From contig JADJUW010000001.1 of assembly GCA_016716835.1 (NCBI GenBank), forward strand, positions 2,880,001 through 2,944,000: a stretch of DNA of 64,000 nucleotides, given 5' to 3'. This document shows, in pieces, positions 9,809 to 18,683 of this stretch (the stretch's first letter is position 1; every line of letters starts with the position of its first letter). Below the pieces are notes generated by a model. It was not told the origin of the DNA, did not search any database, and was given only the letters and a program-made list of their open reading frames with translations. The translations under genes and the position numbers were made by a program. The DNA is from Myxococcales bacterium. Lineage in GTDB: Bacteria; Myxococcota_A; Polyangia; Haliangiales; Haliangiaceae.

Positions 9809-11329
9809 CGCCAGCAACCGATCTGCCGCGCGCAACCCAAGCAACGCCCACCGCGACGGCCACACCCCTCGTCGCACGCGTGGCGGCACCATGCTATCTA
9901 CCAAGCGCAGCGCGCGCACGCGCCCACGCCGCGTCAACCAACGCTCCCACGCCGAGGCGACATCTCCGCCCTCGCGCCAAAGTTCGAAAAATGCGGGGCT
10001 AGCCAGCGCGGAACGCCTCACGGCCCATGGCCCTGTGGGCACGCTGCGCGCCAACCACGCCGCATCGCGGACCTCACCCGGCAGACGCGAGGCGTCGCCC
10101 GCTGCCCCGGCGGGCGCTTCGATCCACGGCAACACGAGATCCGTCTCCGGTGCGATCTCGAAGATGTTCACCACGCTCGCCAGCGTTGCGCGCGCGAGGG
10201 CGGTAGCGGTAGGCACCACAAGGATGAAGTCGGCTGCCTGGCGCACGGCGGGGGTTGGGCTCGCGCCGCTAGCGTGCGCCTTGGCAGCTTCGCCTCGCAA
10301 CGCGCCTAGCACCTCGGGCAGCGTCGCATAGGTGCCACCGCGCCCCCATGAAACCACCTCGACCGTGTTGTGCGCGGCGAGGTCATTGCCATCATCACCT
10401 TCGCCTTCGCGCGCGACCTCGGCCTCAAGCCTCGCCCGCACCCACGCGACCATGACACGGGCACTCGCGCGCGAGGAGGCCTTGGGCAACCCACGCGCCG
10501 CGTTGAGTCGCGCGAACTGCGCGAGGTAGGTTGTAAATAGGGGATAGCGCCGGTCAATCGCAAGCCGTGCGGCCGCGTAACGGCTCAGCTTCGCGCGCAG
10601 GTGGCGTTCGTCCGCATAATAATCGTGCCACAGCCAAAGTGATGGTTCGTAGACGAAGGCGGCGGGCGCAATACCGAGGCGCTCCGTCATGCGGTAGCAC
10701 AGCACCGGCCCCTCGCCGCCTGCGAGCGCCGCCTCGAAACCGCCCGCGGCAACAAACTCCGCGCGTCGCCACAAGGAGATGCCTTCTGCCGAAATGGGTG
10801 CGACGCGGCGCGCCTCGCCTAAGTCATAGTGCGACGGCAAACCCCGGGTGGGCACCAGGGGGCGCACTCGCCCTCGCACCGCGACCACATCGGGTGCCGA
10901 GCTTGCTGCCTCGCAGGCCGCAAGATACGTCGCGTCGATCGCGCCGTCGGCATCGATAAAGGCCACCCACGCCGCGCGTGCGTGGGCGACACCCACGTTG
11001 CGCCCTTGTGAGCAGCCGAGATTACCTGCGGCAAGCACATAGCAAACGGCATGGTCGCCCGCCGCGAAACGCGCCGCAACCTGCGCGCGAATCTCTGGCG
11101 AGAGTCCGTTGTCAACCAGAATTAATTCGCAACCTGCGGGTCCCGCGCCTGCTGCAATTTGCGCGGAGAGTTGGTCTAAAAGCGCCAATAACGGCGCCTG
11201 CTCTTGGTAAGCCACGACGACCACGGAGAGCCACGGCGACCCAATTGCCGGGCCGTAGCGCCTGGTCTCGGCCACCAGCCCGGCGACCTCCTCCGCGTCG
11301 AGCGCCGGCTTAGCCAGGTGAAGCGTCAT
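9797..11329 (-). CDS. Family 2 glycosyltransferase, two-part protein
   Basis: This protein of about 510 residues has an N-terminal GT-A fold: LSVVVVAYQEQAPLLALLDQ, CELILVDNGLS, NLGCSQGRNVGVAHARAAWV and the DxD-type motif AFIDADGAID, with ISLWRRAEFVAAGGFEAAL further on. The C-terminal 200 residues are not recognised and may be a second, decayed domain. The ATG at 11329 follows the wzt stop by 16 bases and has GAGCGAG just upstream; the longer open frame overlaps wzt. The operon position behind the ABC exporter genes says it adds a sugar to the exported polysaccharide. Confidence 0.85.
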   Translation of the reverse strand: MTLHLAKPALDAEEVAGLVAETRRYGPAIGSPWLSVVVVAYQEQAPLLALLDQLSAQIAAGAGPAGCELILVDNGLSPEIRAQVAARFAAGDHAVCYVLAAGNLGCSQGRNVGVAHARAAWVAFIDADGAIDATYLAACEAASSAPDVVAVRGRVRPLVPTRGLPSHYDLGEARRVAPISAEGISLWRRAEFVAAGGFEAALAGGEGPVLCYRMTERLGIAPAAFVYEPSLWLWHDYYADERHLRAKLSRYAAARLAIDRRYPLFTTYLAQFARLNAARGLPKASSRASARVMVAWVRARLEAEVAREGEGDDGNDLAAHNTVEVVSWGRGGTYATLPEVLGALRGEAAKAHASGASPTPAVRQAADFILVVPTATALARATLASVVNIFEIAPETDLVLPWIEAPAGAAGDASRLPGEVRDAAWLARSVPTGPWAVRRSALASPAFFELWREGGDVASAWERWLTRRGRVRALRLVDSMVPPRVRRGVWPSRWALLGLRAADRLLALRR

Positions 11330-11345
11330 CGGCTCGCTCGTGTGC

Positions 11346-12104
11346 TCATGCCGGGCCCGTGGGCAACGGCGCCTTCTTGAGATGGTAGGCAATGATCTGT
11401 TCGACCTCGCCTTCGGCGACGAGCTGGCCTCGATCTATCAAGATCGCGCGCGTGCAGACATCGCGGATTAGGTTCATGTTGTGGGACGCCAGCAGCACGG
11501 TGTGGACGCTGGAGATCATGGTCTTAATGCGGGCCGCGGATTTTTCCCGAAACGCCGCGTCGCCCGCCGAGAGCGTCTCATCAATGAGGAGCACATCTGG
11601 CACCACGGCCGAGGCGATGGAGAAGCCAAGCCGCGAGCGCATCCCGTTGGAGTAGGTACGCAGCGGCTGATCAATGAAATCGGCTAACTCGGCGAACTCG
11701 ATGCTCTCGTCTTGTAACTGCAGGATCTCGCCGCGCGAGAGGCCGAGGATGGCGCCATAAAGAAAAATATTCTCGCGACCCGATAGCTGCACGTTGAAGC
11801 CCGCCGATAGCCCTGCCAGGAGCAACACGCTGGCCGCCGTCCGCACCGTGCCTTGATCGGGGCGGTAGATGCCCGCGATGAGCCGCAGCAGCGTGCTCTT
11901 GCCCGCACCATTATGACCAAGCACCCCAATGATGTCGCCGCTGCCGGCGCGAAGCGACACGTCTCGCAGCGCCACATAGGTGTCTCGCCGCGTCGTCGCG
12001 CCCCCCGAAAACATGTTGCGCAAGGACTCGAGGATGGGGCCGATGTAGACCTTGCTCCGCGGGAACTCGAGCGTGACGCGCTCCACCTCAATGGTCGTCG
12101 TCAT
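11346..12104 (-). CDS. Polysaccharide ABC exporter ATP-binding protein (Wzt/KpsT/TagH-like)
   Basis: This 252-residue ATPase energises export of a finished, lipid-linked polysaccharide across the inner membrane. It shows Walker A (GHNGAGKSTLLRLIAG), the altered signature YSNGMRSRLGFS typical of this subfamily, Walker B (DVLLIDETLSAGD) and the switch His (LASHNMN). It lacks the C-terminal carbohydrate-binding domain of O9a-type Wzt, so it is the short form. The ATG at 12104 overlaps the permease stop as ATGA, showing translational coupling. A long upstream open frame inside the permease gene is a shadow. Confidence 0.93.
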   Translation of the reverse strand: MTTTIEVERVTLEFPRSKVYIGPILESLRNMFSGGATTRRDTYVALRDVSLRAGSGDIIGVLGHNGAGKSTLLRLIAGIYRPDQGTVRTAASVLLLAGLSAGFNVQLSGRENIFLYGAILGLSRGEILQLQDESIEFAELADFIDQPLRTYSNGMRSRLGFSIASAVVPDVLLIDETLSAGDAAFREKSAARIKTMISSVHTVLLASHNMNLIRDVCTRAILIDRGQLVAEGEVEQIIAYHLKKAPLPTGPA

Positions 12105-12946
12105 AGCTTCTTGACCACCACGCCCTCCATGCGCCGAAACGTCGCCAGCCCCCAGATCAAGGCGAGCACCGCAAACGCGCTGGCGTATGCGTAGTGCCCC
12201 CACCCTATGGCAGGTGTGCGCCCCATGACCCCATCGCCAATCAGCGTCATCGGCACCGCAACTGGATTGAGCAACAGGTATTTTAGGGCGCCTGCGCGCG
12301 TTTCCGCCAGCGTGTGCACCGTCCACATCACGGGCGAGACGTACATTCCGGCGCGGATCACGAAGCGCGAGAAATGCTCGATATCTCGGTTCAGAACGTT
12401 GTAGCCCGCCGTGCCCATGCCCAGCCCGGTCGCTAGCAGCGTGATCATGGTCATGCCGATGGGGACATATAATAGATGCCACGTCGGGTGGATCCCGAGG
12501 TAGATCATGAAGGGAATGGCGACCAACAAGGAGAGGCTCGAGATCACGAGTTGCGCCAACACCCCTGCGATCGCGAACACCTCCCGCGGGAAGTAGATAT
12601 TCTGAATTAGGCTAGCGTTGTTGGTTAGGGACACCTGCCCCTTGTTGAGCGCCTGACCAAAAAAACCCCAACTAATTACGCCGAGGACCACCGCCAGCGG
12701 AAAGGTCCGATCCGGGCGATGCGCGATCAGGGTGAAGAGCACCACGTAGACCACCGCCAAGAGCAGCGGTTCGAGCAGCGACCATAAATAGCCGAACGAA
12801 GAGTTTCGGTACTTGAGGCGAACGTCACGCGCCGTAAACTCGCGAATCAGCCCGCGATGCGCCCAAATATTGCGCAGCGCCACGATGCCGCCCCGCCAGT
12901 AGCCGACGCGGGGATTGGGCTCGGCAAGCGTGACGGACGCGCGCAC
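12101..12946 (-). CDS. Polysaccharide ABC exporter permease (Wzm/ABC-2 type)
   Basis: This 281-residue ABC-2 membrane protein has the family entry motif TARDVRLKYRNSSFGYLWSL near residue 40, six hydrophobic segments, and the conserved NRDIEHFSRFVIRAGMYVSPVMW region before the last helices. It forms the transmembrane channel with the ATPase that overlaps its 3' end by four bases. The start is a GTG at 12946, five bases after the stop of the upstream synthase-like GT2, so synthase, permease, ATPase and the next GT2 look like one operon. Confidence 0.92.
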   Translation of the reverse strand: MRASVTLAEPNPRVGYWRGGIVALRNIWAHRGLIREFTARDVRLKYRNSSFGYLWSLLEPLLLAVVYVVLFTLIAHRPDRTFPLAVVLGVISWGFFGQALNKGQVSLTNNASLIQNIYFPREVFAIAGVLAQLVISSLSLLVAIPFMIYLGIHPTWHLLYVPIGMTMITLLATGLGMGTAGYNVLNRDIEHFSRFVIRAGMYVSPVMWTVHTLAETRAGALKYLLLNPVAVPMTLIGDGVMGRTPAIGWGHYAYASAFAVLALIWGLATFRRMEGVVVKKL

Positions 12947-12951
12947 GGGAC

Positions 12952-14322
12952 CTATTTACCAGCTCGACCGCGAAGCTCGATAGACGGCAGCTCGCTGGCC
13001 GCGGCGGGAAACGCCACCGCCGAGGCGACGGCGATCAGGTCGGCGCGGGTTGGGCGCGAAGGCGCCGTCATGGTCAGCCCGAGGCCATCGGCCACGGCCT
13101 CGCCGCTCGTTGGAAGGCGCCCACCAGCGGCAGCCTTGGCGGGTTGCGGCGTTGCCTCTTGGTGACCGCGCGTTTCCCACGTGCCCGAGTCTAGGGTCAG
13201 CAGGGCCAGCGGGGTCAGAATGCCGTACGTCAGCGGGATGGTGAGCGCGAGCGGCAGCGCATGCCACGCCGAGGCGTTGGGGTCTTTGTACGCGTGGAGG
13301 CGATACGCCACGCCAAGCAAGAAGGCGACGACGACGTGCGACACCATCAGCTCGATAAAATTTCCGCTCATCGCCGCGGAGAGCAAGAGCAAGGGATAGA
13401 TGAGGATGAGCGCAAACAGCGAATAAAAGTACATCGCCACCAGCGGGTGCGTGCGCCAGACGTGCGACAGGCCGCCGAAGTAGTCGACCATATTCGAGCG
13501 ACGCCAGCGCAACTGTTGCGAAAGGTAGTCCGACAGCGAGGTCGGCGCGGTGGTACGGCACACGGCGTGCACGTTCATGATGGTCTGATAGCCGGCCTTG
13601 ACGATCATGCGGGTCAGGAAGCGGTCCTCGCCATACTTGATGTCGACCCCGAGGATATTGCGCGACTCGAGCACCGGCAGCAGCTCTTGCAGCACGTGGC
13701 GGCGGTAGGCGGTGAGGCACCCCGAGAGGCACAGCACCGAGCGGAAGCGCAATTCGATGCGCTTGATGAGAAAGTAGCTGTAATAATACTTAACCGTCTG
13801 CATGCGCGACAACCAGTTGTCGCGGTCGTTGAGAATGGCGACGCGGCCACCGACAGCGCCAACCCGTGGGCTCGAGAAGCAGCGGATCATTTGGCGGATT
13901 GCGTCCGGATCGACCACGACGTCGGAGTCCACCGACACAATGATCTCCGCGCTGCTGAGGTTCACGGCGCGATTGATCGAATGTCGCTTGCCGAGATTGG
14001 TGGCGTTGCGAATCACCCGCGCATTGGGCACGCCCTTTAACACCGCCTGGGCGTGGGCAAAGCTATCGTCGGTGGAGCAATCATCGACGACGATGATTTC
14101 GAGCTTATCGGCGGGGTAGTTTTGCGCGAGGATGCTTTGCAGCGTGCGCCTGATATTGGCGCCCTCATTGAACATGGGCGTGATGACCGTGACGTGGGGT
14201 TGATACGCATTGTCGTAAGCGACCCCCGCGCCGCGTCGGTGCCAGATGAGCAGCACCAGCAAGGGGGCGCAAACCACCACCGCGCCGAGCGTCAACGCAA
14301 CGACGCCAAGCATGCCACTCAC
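12952..14322 (-). CDS. Processive family 2 glycosyltransferase, hyaluronan/chitin synthase-like
   Basis: This 456-residue membrane glycosyltransferase has an N-terminal helix (about 5-27), a cytoplasmic GT2 core and three or four C-terminal helices (about 290-385). All processive-synthase motifs are visible: IIVVDDCSTDD (80-81), VDSD (132-134), YGEDRFLTR (231-233) and QQLRWRRS (269-273). This set is shared by NodC, HasA, chitin synthases and related N-acetylhexosamine polymerases. The last 75 residues are a Pro/Ala-rich tail. The start is a GTG at 14322 (an ATG three codons in is equally good). As first gene of the operon with Wzm and Wzt it is probably the main polymerase; the product sugar cannot be told. 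Confidence 0.88.
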   Translation of the reverse strand: MSGMLGVVALTLGAVVVCAPLLVLLIWHRRGAGVAYDNAYQPHVTVITPMFNEGANIRRTLQSILAQNYPADKLEIIVVDDCSTDDSFAHAQAVLKGVPNARVIRNATNLGKRHSINRAVNLSSAEIIVSVDSDVVVDPDAIRQMIRCFSSPRVGAVGGRVAILNDRDNWLSRMQTVKYYYSYFLIKRIELRFRSVLCLSGCLTAYRRHVLQELLPVLESRNILGVDIKYGEDRFLTRMIVKAGYQTIMNVHAVCRTTAPTSLSDYLSQQLRWRRSNMVDYFGGLSHVWRTHPLVAMYFYSLFALILIYPLLLLSAAMSGNFIELMVSHVVVAFLLGVAYRLHAYKDPNASAWHALPLALTIPLTYGILTPLALLTLDSGTWETRGHQEATPQPAKAAAGGRLPTSGEAVADGLGLTMTAPSRPTRADLIAVASAVAFPAAASELPSIELRGRAGK

Positions 14323-14800
14323 GACTGCCTCCGTGCGCCAGCTATGGCAACGGTTAGGCCCTTAGCCATGACGCCCTTTGCGTAACGGTCGCACATGCTG
14401 GAAGCCTGCATTTCTTGCTTTTCACACCGCGTCCCGAACTTAGCCATAGGTTCTTTTCTTCTAAGCAAGCCAGCCGCCGTCACACTACAGCACCCAAACG
14501 ATTTCGGCCACTTCTCATAATGGTACGGCGCCATAAACGCAACCCGCAAGTGACGGGCCGCACCTGGAAGTTTATTAAGTGCGGCGGCTGATGAGCTTGC
14601 CGGCAGGTCCGCGCGTTGCCCACATGTAGCTGTCGCCAAAACGCAATCGTAAACAGGGTATTACAATGCAGCGCCACTTAAACAAGCATGCGTGACAGTC
14701 GACACACTCTGAACATTCGTCGATGTTGAACTGTCCGGCAAGTTTTCCTCGAAAAGCGAAATTCCCGTGGGGCTTGGTGTTAGGGTGCCGACCCCGAGCC
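14323..14800. other. Intergenic divergent promoter region
   Basis: These 478 bases between the divergent synthase gene and the DUF2279 gene are clearly less GC-rich than their surroundings. Only short open frames with no family-like sequence occur on either strand. They probably hold the promoters of both flanking transcription units. I see no tRNA, repeat array or clear riboswitch consensus. Confidence 0.5.
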
Positions 14801-15832
14801 ATGTCGCGCGCATCATTGCTTTGGCCCCGTCTCGCGCTTGTCGCTGCCTTGATGACATGTTCAGCGGCAGGTGCTCGCGCCGATACGCCGGTGACTGAGA
14901 CTCAAGAATTAAATTCACAACTAATGCGGCCAAATGCCGCATTGGGCCCCGGGGCTGAGGTGGCGAGCGCGCCGAACTCCCAGCCTGCCATTTCCCCTGC
15001 CGAGGACGCGGGGGTGTTGAAGCGGCGCAAGCGTCGATCGCTCTTGGCGGTCGGCGGGACTTATGCGGCCATAACGACCTGGATGTACTTCGCGTGGTTC
15101 TACGACAAACCCGAGCTGCCCAATTTTACGTTTGGCGGCGATCGTTGGTTTCAAGACTCAACGTACGCAGGTGGTGCCGACAAGCTCGGACACATGTGGT
15201 CGGGCTATGCGCTCGGCCGCCTGACGACAACCCTGCTTAGGCGGGGCGGATGGAGCCCCGGTGCCGCGAGCATCTTGGGCAGCAGTCTTTCCTGCGCACT
15301 ATTCACCTACGTCGAGATTCACGATGGCTTTTATTACCAAATGTCCCCTGGCGATCTCGCCGGCGATGCCACGGGGTGTCTGCTGTCATGGGTGATGGAA
15401 CGCTCGCCTACGCTCGACCGCATGTTCGACTTGCGCGTCGAGTATGTATCATCGCCCGAATATCGCCGCACCTTCCTCGATGGCGACATCAACATCGCCG
15501 AAGATTATTCCGGCCAATCCTTTATGCTCGCCGCGCACATCGGCGAAATGCCGTGGCTGCGCGCCCAGCCCTCGGCGAAGTATCTCCGCTACGTCGACGT
15601 CGTCGTGGGCTTTAAGACGCGCAACTATAAGCCAGACCCGGACCCTGAGCTTGGCAAGCAGCGGCGCCAGACCTTGTTTCTCGGGTTGTCGCTCAACGCG
15701 CAGGCTGTGTGGGACGACGTGTTCGCGCGGCAGCGCAAGCTTCGCCGCATCGGCCATGGCATTTTCGAGGTGGCCAACCTGCCGTATACGTCGCTGCCCT
15801 TGGTCAAGGCGACGCGATCCCCAGATGATTAG
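14801..15832 (+). CDS. DUF2279 (YfiM-like) exported protein
   Basis: The ATG at 14801 gives a 343-residue protein with a signal peptide (LALVAALMTCSAAGARA); an in-frame ATG at 14723 would add 26 residues of unlikely sequence ahead of it. The family core is clear: WFQDSTYAGGADKLGHMWSGYALGR, then helices with FTYVEIHDGFYYQMSPGDLAGDATG, as in DUF2279/YfiM proteins of the outer membrane or periplasm. The function is unknown. The last four bases overlap the convergent DUF4442 gene. Confidence 0.85.
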   Translation: MSRASLLWPRLALVAALMTCSAAGARADTPVTETQELNSQLMRPNAALGPGAEVASAPNSQPAISPAEDAGVLKRRKRRSLLAVGGTYAAITTWMYFAWFYDKPELPNFTFGGDRWFQDSTYAGGADKLGHMWSGYALGRLTTTLLRRGGWSPGAASILGSSLSCALFTYVEIHDGFYYQMSPGDLAGDATGCLLSWVMERSPTLDRMFDLRVEYVSSPEYRRTFLDGDINIAEDYSGQSFMLAAHIGEMPWLRAQPSAKYLRYVDVVVGFKTRNYKPDPDPELGKQRRQTLFLGLSLNAQAVWDDVFARQRKLRRIGHGIFEVANLPYTSLPLVKATRSPDD

Positions 15833-16299
15833 CGCTTCTTCGGAATCCACGCCCAGCACATCTCGCATTCGATGGGTTGATTGCCGGTTTCGTCGGTAAC
15901 GACCACCGCGACGATGACGTCGCCCTTGGGCGTGGTGGTAATAAGTTCTCGTTGCTCGGCGGTCAGCGTCGCCTCGGCGCGCATCGCGCCTTGCGAGCGC
16001 CGCACGAACTTGACGTTCATGTACTTAATCAGCGGGATCTTGTCGTCCGGCACGTTCATGCCGACGACAATGCCGGTGGCGGTCTCGGCGAGCAGCGCCA
16101 TGGCGGCGGCATGAATTTGGCCGATGTGATTGCGCACGCGCGGTGCGTTGGCCAGGCTGACGACGACGCGCTCGCAGGTGACGTCTTCGTAGCGCACCCC
16201 CGCGGTGCCGGTAAACTTCACGAAACGCCCGATTGACCACGACAAGGCCCATGCGGGGTAGCGCTTAAGCTTGGCAACATTGGTGGCGAGGCGGTTCAT
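15829..16299 (-). CDS. DUF4442 hotdog-fold (thioesterase-like) protein
   Basis: This 156-residue cytoplasmic protein starts MNRLATNVAKLKRYP and continues VRYEDVTCERVVVSLANAPRVRNHIGQIHAAAMALLAETATG. That is the DUF4442 hotdog signature, with HIGQIHAAA in the position of the catalytic helix of acyl-CoA thioesterases. The C-terminal beta sheet (GDVIVAVVVTDETGNQPIEC) completes the fold. Substrate unknown. Length is typical. Confidence 0.8.
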   Translation of the reverse strand: MNRLATNVAKLKRYPAWALSWSIGRFVKFTGTAGVRYEDVTCERVVVSLANAPRVRNHIGQIHAAAMALLAETATGIVVGMNVPDDKIPLIKYMNVKFVRRSQGAMRAEATLTAEQRELITTTPKGDVIVAVVVTDETGNQPIECEMCWAWIPKKR

Positions 16300-16420
16300 C
16301 GCGCGCCGTCGTAACGCTTTGGCGCCGGCGTTGCAAGCGCAGGTCCGGCCTTAGGACTCGCACAATCCGGCAAGAAACCCCCCGCCGTGCGTTGCGTGGC
16401 TCCGGCGGGCCGCCCACATT

Positions 16421-16897
16421 ATGGGTCGCATGAATTTTGAGGAGATGCTCGCCACCTTCGGGGTTTATGGCGCCAGCGTCATCGTCGGCATCTTGTCGGG
16501 CCTGCTGCCACTGCCAGTCGGCGAGTCGTTTTTGCTCGCGCTTTCCAGCGAGGCGCGCGTGTCGTGGTGGGCGTTGCAGGGTTCGATCCTCATCGTGGTC
16601 GCCATCCAGACCGCGATCCGCGTGCCGATGTTCTATGCCGGCACGCGCGCCGATCATGTGCCGAGCAAGCGCTGGCGCGATCGGCTCGAGCGGGCGCGCA
16701 AAAAGGTGGAGAAATGGCAAGACAAGCCAAAATGGATCTTGTTTATCGCCGCCGTCTTCGGCTTTCCACCGTATTACTTGGCAGTCATCGTCGCCGGCAT
16801 CCTCAAGATGCCGCTGCGGACGTTTCTTATCGTATCGGTGGCTGGACGGCTCATTCACTATGGCGCGATTGCCGCGTCGCCCTATCTATTCCGCTAG
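16421..16897 (+). CDS. Small membrane protein of the VTT/DedA-like type
   Basis: This protein of about 158 residues has hydrophobic segments near residues 10-30, 50-70, 105-128 and 133-155 and a basic cytoplasmic loop (KRWRDRLERARKKVEKW). The loop followed by ILFIAAVFGFPPYYLAVIVAGIL resembles the short VTT-type proteins (YqaA/DedA relatives) implicated in lipid handling. The assignment is tentative. An ATG at 16430 is an alternative start. No operon partner on this strand. Confidence 0.6.
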   Translation: MGRMNFEEMLATFGVYGASVIVGILSGLLPLPVGESFLLALSSEARVSWWALQGSILIVVAIQTAIRVPMFYAGTRADHVPSKRWRDRLERARKKVEKWQDKPKWILFIAAVFGFPPYYLAVIVAGILKMPLRTFLIVSVAGRLIHYGAIAASPYLFR

Positions 16898-16915
16898 CGG
16901 GGCCTGGCGTAGACG

Positions 16916-17386
16916 TTAGTTGGCGGTCAGTTGGCTGCGTTCGTCGGTGTCGAGGCCAAGGTCGCCACTGGCGTTTTCAAGCGACGGCGTTTGCGACAGA
17001 TAGACGACCAGGGCTAGCCCGGCGGTGGCGAAAAATAGCTGCTGCTTGGTGATGAGATAAAACATCAGCGAGGTCAGGAACGCACCCTCGAGCATGGCCC
17101 AGCGCAGGATCAGCGCGCCGCGGTAGGCGCCGAGCTTGGAGGTTAGGCTAGGTTGCGCCTTGGCTTTGCCGAGCAAGGCCCCCGAGACGGCAAACGATGC
17201 GGCGATGACGCCCAACGGCACCAGCAAGAGCGCATAGGCAATCGTCTGAACGTCGAGCATGGGCGGCATACTTGCCGCGACAAACACAATCGACGCGCCC
17301 GCCATAAGGTGCGAGCCGAGGATGGCCCAATACAAGATTTTAAGAATTCGCCACGATGCGGCGGGCGTTGCGGCCTCTTCCCTCAT
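16916..17386 (-). CDS. Hypothetical four-helix membrane protein
   Basis: This 156-residue protein has four hydrophobic segments at about residues 15-40, 48-72, 90-110 and 115-132, with a soluble acidic C-terminus (GDLGLDTDERSQLTAN). I do not recognise the family. Its ATG overlaps the stop of the DUF3127 gene (TGATG), so the two are translationally coupled and probably belong to one transcript. Confidence 0.6.
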   Translation of the reverse strand: MREEAATPAASWRILKILYWAILGSHLMAGASIVFVAASMPPMLDVQTIAYALLLVPLGVIAASFAVSGALLGKAKAQPSLTSKLGAYRGALILRWAMLEGAFLTSLMFYLITKQQLFFATAGLALVVYLSQTPSLENASGDLGLDTDERSQLTAN

Positions 17387-17817
17387 CAGAACGGAATATC
17401 ATCGGCGGCGTCAAACGAGCCACCGGTCTGGCGAAAATCATCGTCGCGCGGTGGCGGTACGTCGCCGTCAAACCCGGCGCCCTGGCCGGCACTATGACTG
17501 TCGCGGGCGCGGCGCGGTGGCGAGGCGCCTTCGCGGGCGGGCTCGACCTTCCACACATCGAGGCTGTTAAAAAATTTGGTCTCGCCCTTGGGGCTCTGCC
17601 ACTCGCGACCGCGCAGCGAAAACTCGACGCGCACCTCGTCGCCAATCTGAAAGCTGTCGAGCTGGCCGCAGCGATCGCCGCTGAGTTGGAACATCACGCG
17701 CTGCGGGTATTTCGGGTTATCCGCGAGCTCGACAACGAACTCGCGCTTGGTAAATCGCGCGGAGACCTGCGTCGTGTCAAAGATTGCGTGTAGCTTGCCA
17801 ATTGCTTCCATTGCCAT
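17386..17817 (-). CDS. DUF3127 OB-fold-like protein with SSB-like acidic tail
   Basis: The ATG at 17817 gives 143 residues; 17811 is two codons later. Residues 1-90 match DUF3127: GKLHAIFDTTQVSARFTKRE, YPQRVMFQLSGDRC, FQIGDEVRVEFSLRGREW, FFNSLDVWKVE. This small beta-rich domain is thought to be a single-strand-binding-like OB fold. A disordered Gly/Arg/Asp linker follows, and the protein ends in DAADDIPF, almost the DDDIPF tip by which bacterial SSB recruits repair and replication proteins. A role in DNA metabolism is inferred from that tail only. Confidence 0.8.
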   Translation of the reverse strand: MAMEAIGKLHAIFDTTQVSARFTKREFVVELADNPKYPQRVMFQLSGDRCGQLDSFQIGDEVRVEFSLRGREWQSPKGETKFFNSLDVWKVEPAREGASPPRRARDSHSAGQGAGFDGDVPPPRDDDFRQTGGSFDAADDIPF

Positions 17818-17895
17818 GGGGCGGAGCATATGCCGCCACACCTTGGCGCGGCACAAAAATCGTCAGCTATCGCGCGAGAATCTCGCGAAGCCGCG

Positions 17896-18678
17896 TCACG
17901 CGCCAAACTTCGCAATAAAATCGCGGTGTAGGTGAAGCCCGGGATCTTTGGCCCAATGCGAAGGCTTGTGGGCGCTGCGCAGATCGATGACCTCGACCAC
18001 CTCGCCGATGACGCGAAAATGCACGCGCCAGCCCGGCAGCCCAAGCACCAGCGCGCCGGCCTCGCCCTTGCGAATGCGGCCAAACGCGCGCGGCTGCGGC
18101 GCCACCTGCAACGCCGCGGCGATGCGATCGCGCAAGGGCTCACCGCCCGCGGCCTCCCACCAGGCGAGGCGCGTCTCGACCTCGGCGGACATCGCGACGT
18201 GGTACGCCGGCGCGCCCTGCGCCGCGTCTGCCTCCAGCCACCCGGCGCTTGCCTGCTGCACGATATCCGCCACCGGCACATACGGCTTGATGTCGAGCAC
18301 TGGGGTGCCGTCGAGAATGTCTACCCCCGATACGTGCAAGGAGAGGCCCTCAACGCGATGCAGCCTCAACACGCTCATGCCGATGGGGTTGGGCCGATGC
18401 GGCGAGCGCGTCGCAAAGACGCCGCGTCTGATATCGCTGCCCATGGGCGGCATGACCTTGGGATGCCACGTCTCGTTGCGATCAAAAACGAACAGGACCC
18501 AGATATGCGTAAACAGCTCCAAATCGGCCAGGGCATGCTCAAAATGATGTCCCGGGGCTAATTCAATGGTGCCCTTTTTATCGCCAGCGACGAAGGGCTG
18601 GCGCGGCGTTGCAAATTTATCGACCTGATCGCAGCGCACCGCGCCGATGGCAGCAAAGGTGAATGCGCGCGCTGACAT
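17896..18678 (-). CDS. trmO: tRNA (adenine37-N6)-methyltransferase TrmO
   Basis: TrmO (TsaA/YaeB family) methylates N6 of threonylcarbamoyladenosine at position 37 of tRNA-Thr using SAM. The ATG at 18678 gives 260 residues. Family motifs: FAAIGAVRCDQVDKFATPRQ at the start, LELFTHIWVLFVFDRNETWHPKV, the very conserved GVFATRSPHRPNPIGMSVLRL, and DILDGTPVLDIKPYVPVAD. The C-terminal half is the family's less conserved domain. The open frame extends upstream to 18801, but that part overlaps the RND gene. Confidence 0.93.
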   Translation of the reverse strand: MSARAFTFAAIGAVRCDQVDKFATPRQPFVAGDKKGTIELAPGHHFEHALADLELFTHIWVLFVFDRNETWHPKVMPPMGSDIRRGVFATRSPHRPNPIGMSVLRLHRVEGLSLHVSGVDILDGTPVLDIKPYVPVADIVQQASAGWLEADAAQGAPAYHVAMSAEVETRLAWWEAAGGEPLRDRIAAALQVAPQPRAFGRIRKGEAGALVLGLPGWRVHFRVIGEVVEVIDLRSAHKPSHWAKDPGLHLHRDFIAKFGA

Positions 18679-18683
18679 CGCCG

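Noticed and set aside
12105..12482. Upstream extension of wzt
   Set aside because: It overlaps the permease in another frame; the ATGA junction at 12104 gives the normal start.
14723..14800. Longer N-terminus for the DUF2279 protein from the ATG at 14723
   Set aside because: It places 26 unrelated residues before a normal signal peptide that begins at the ATG at 14801.
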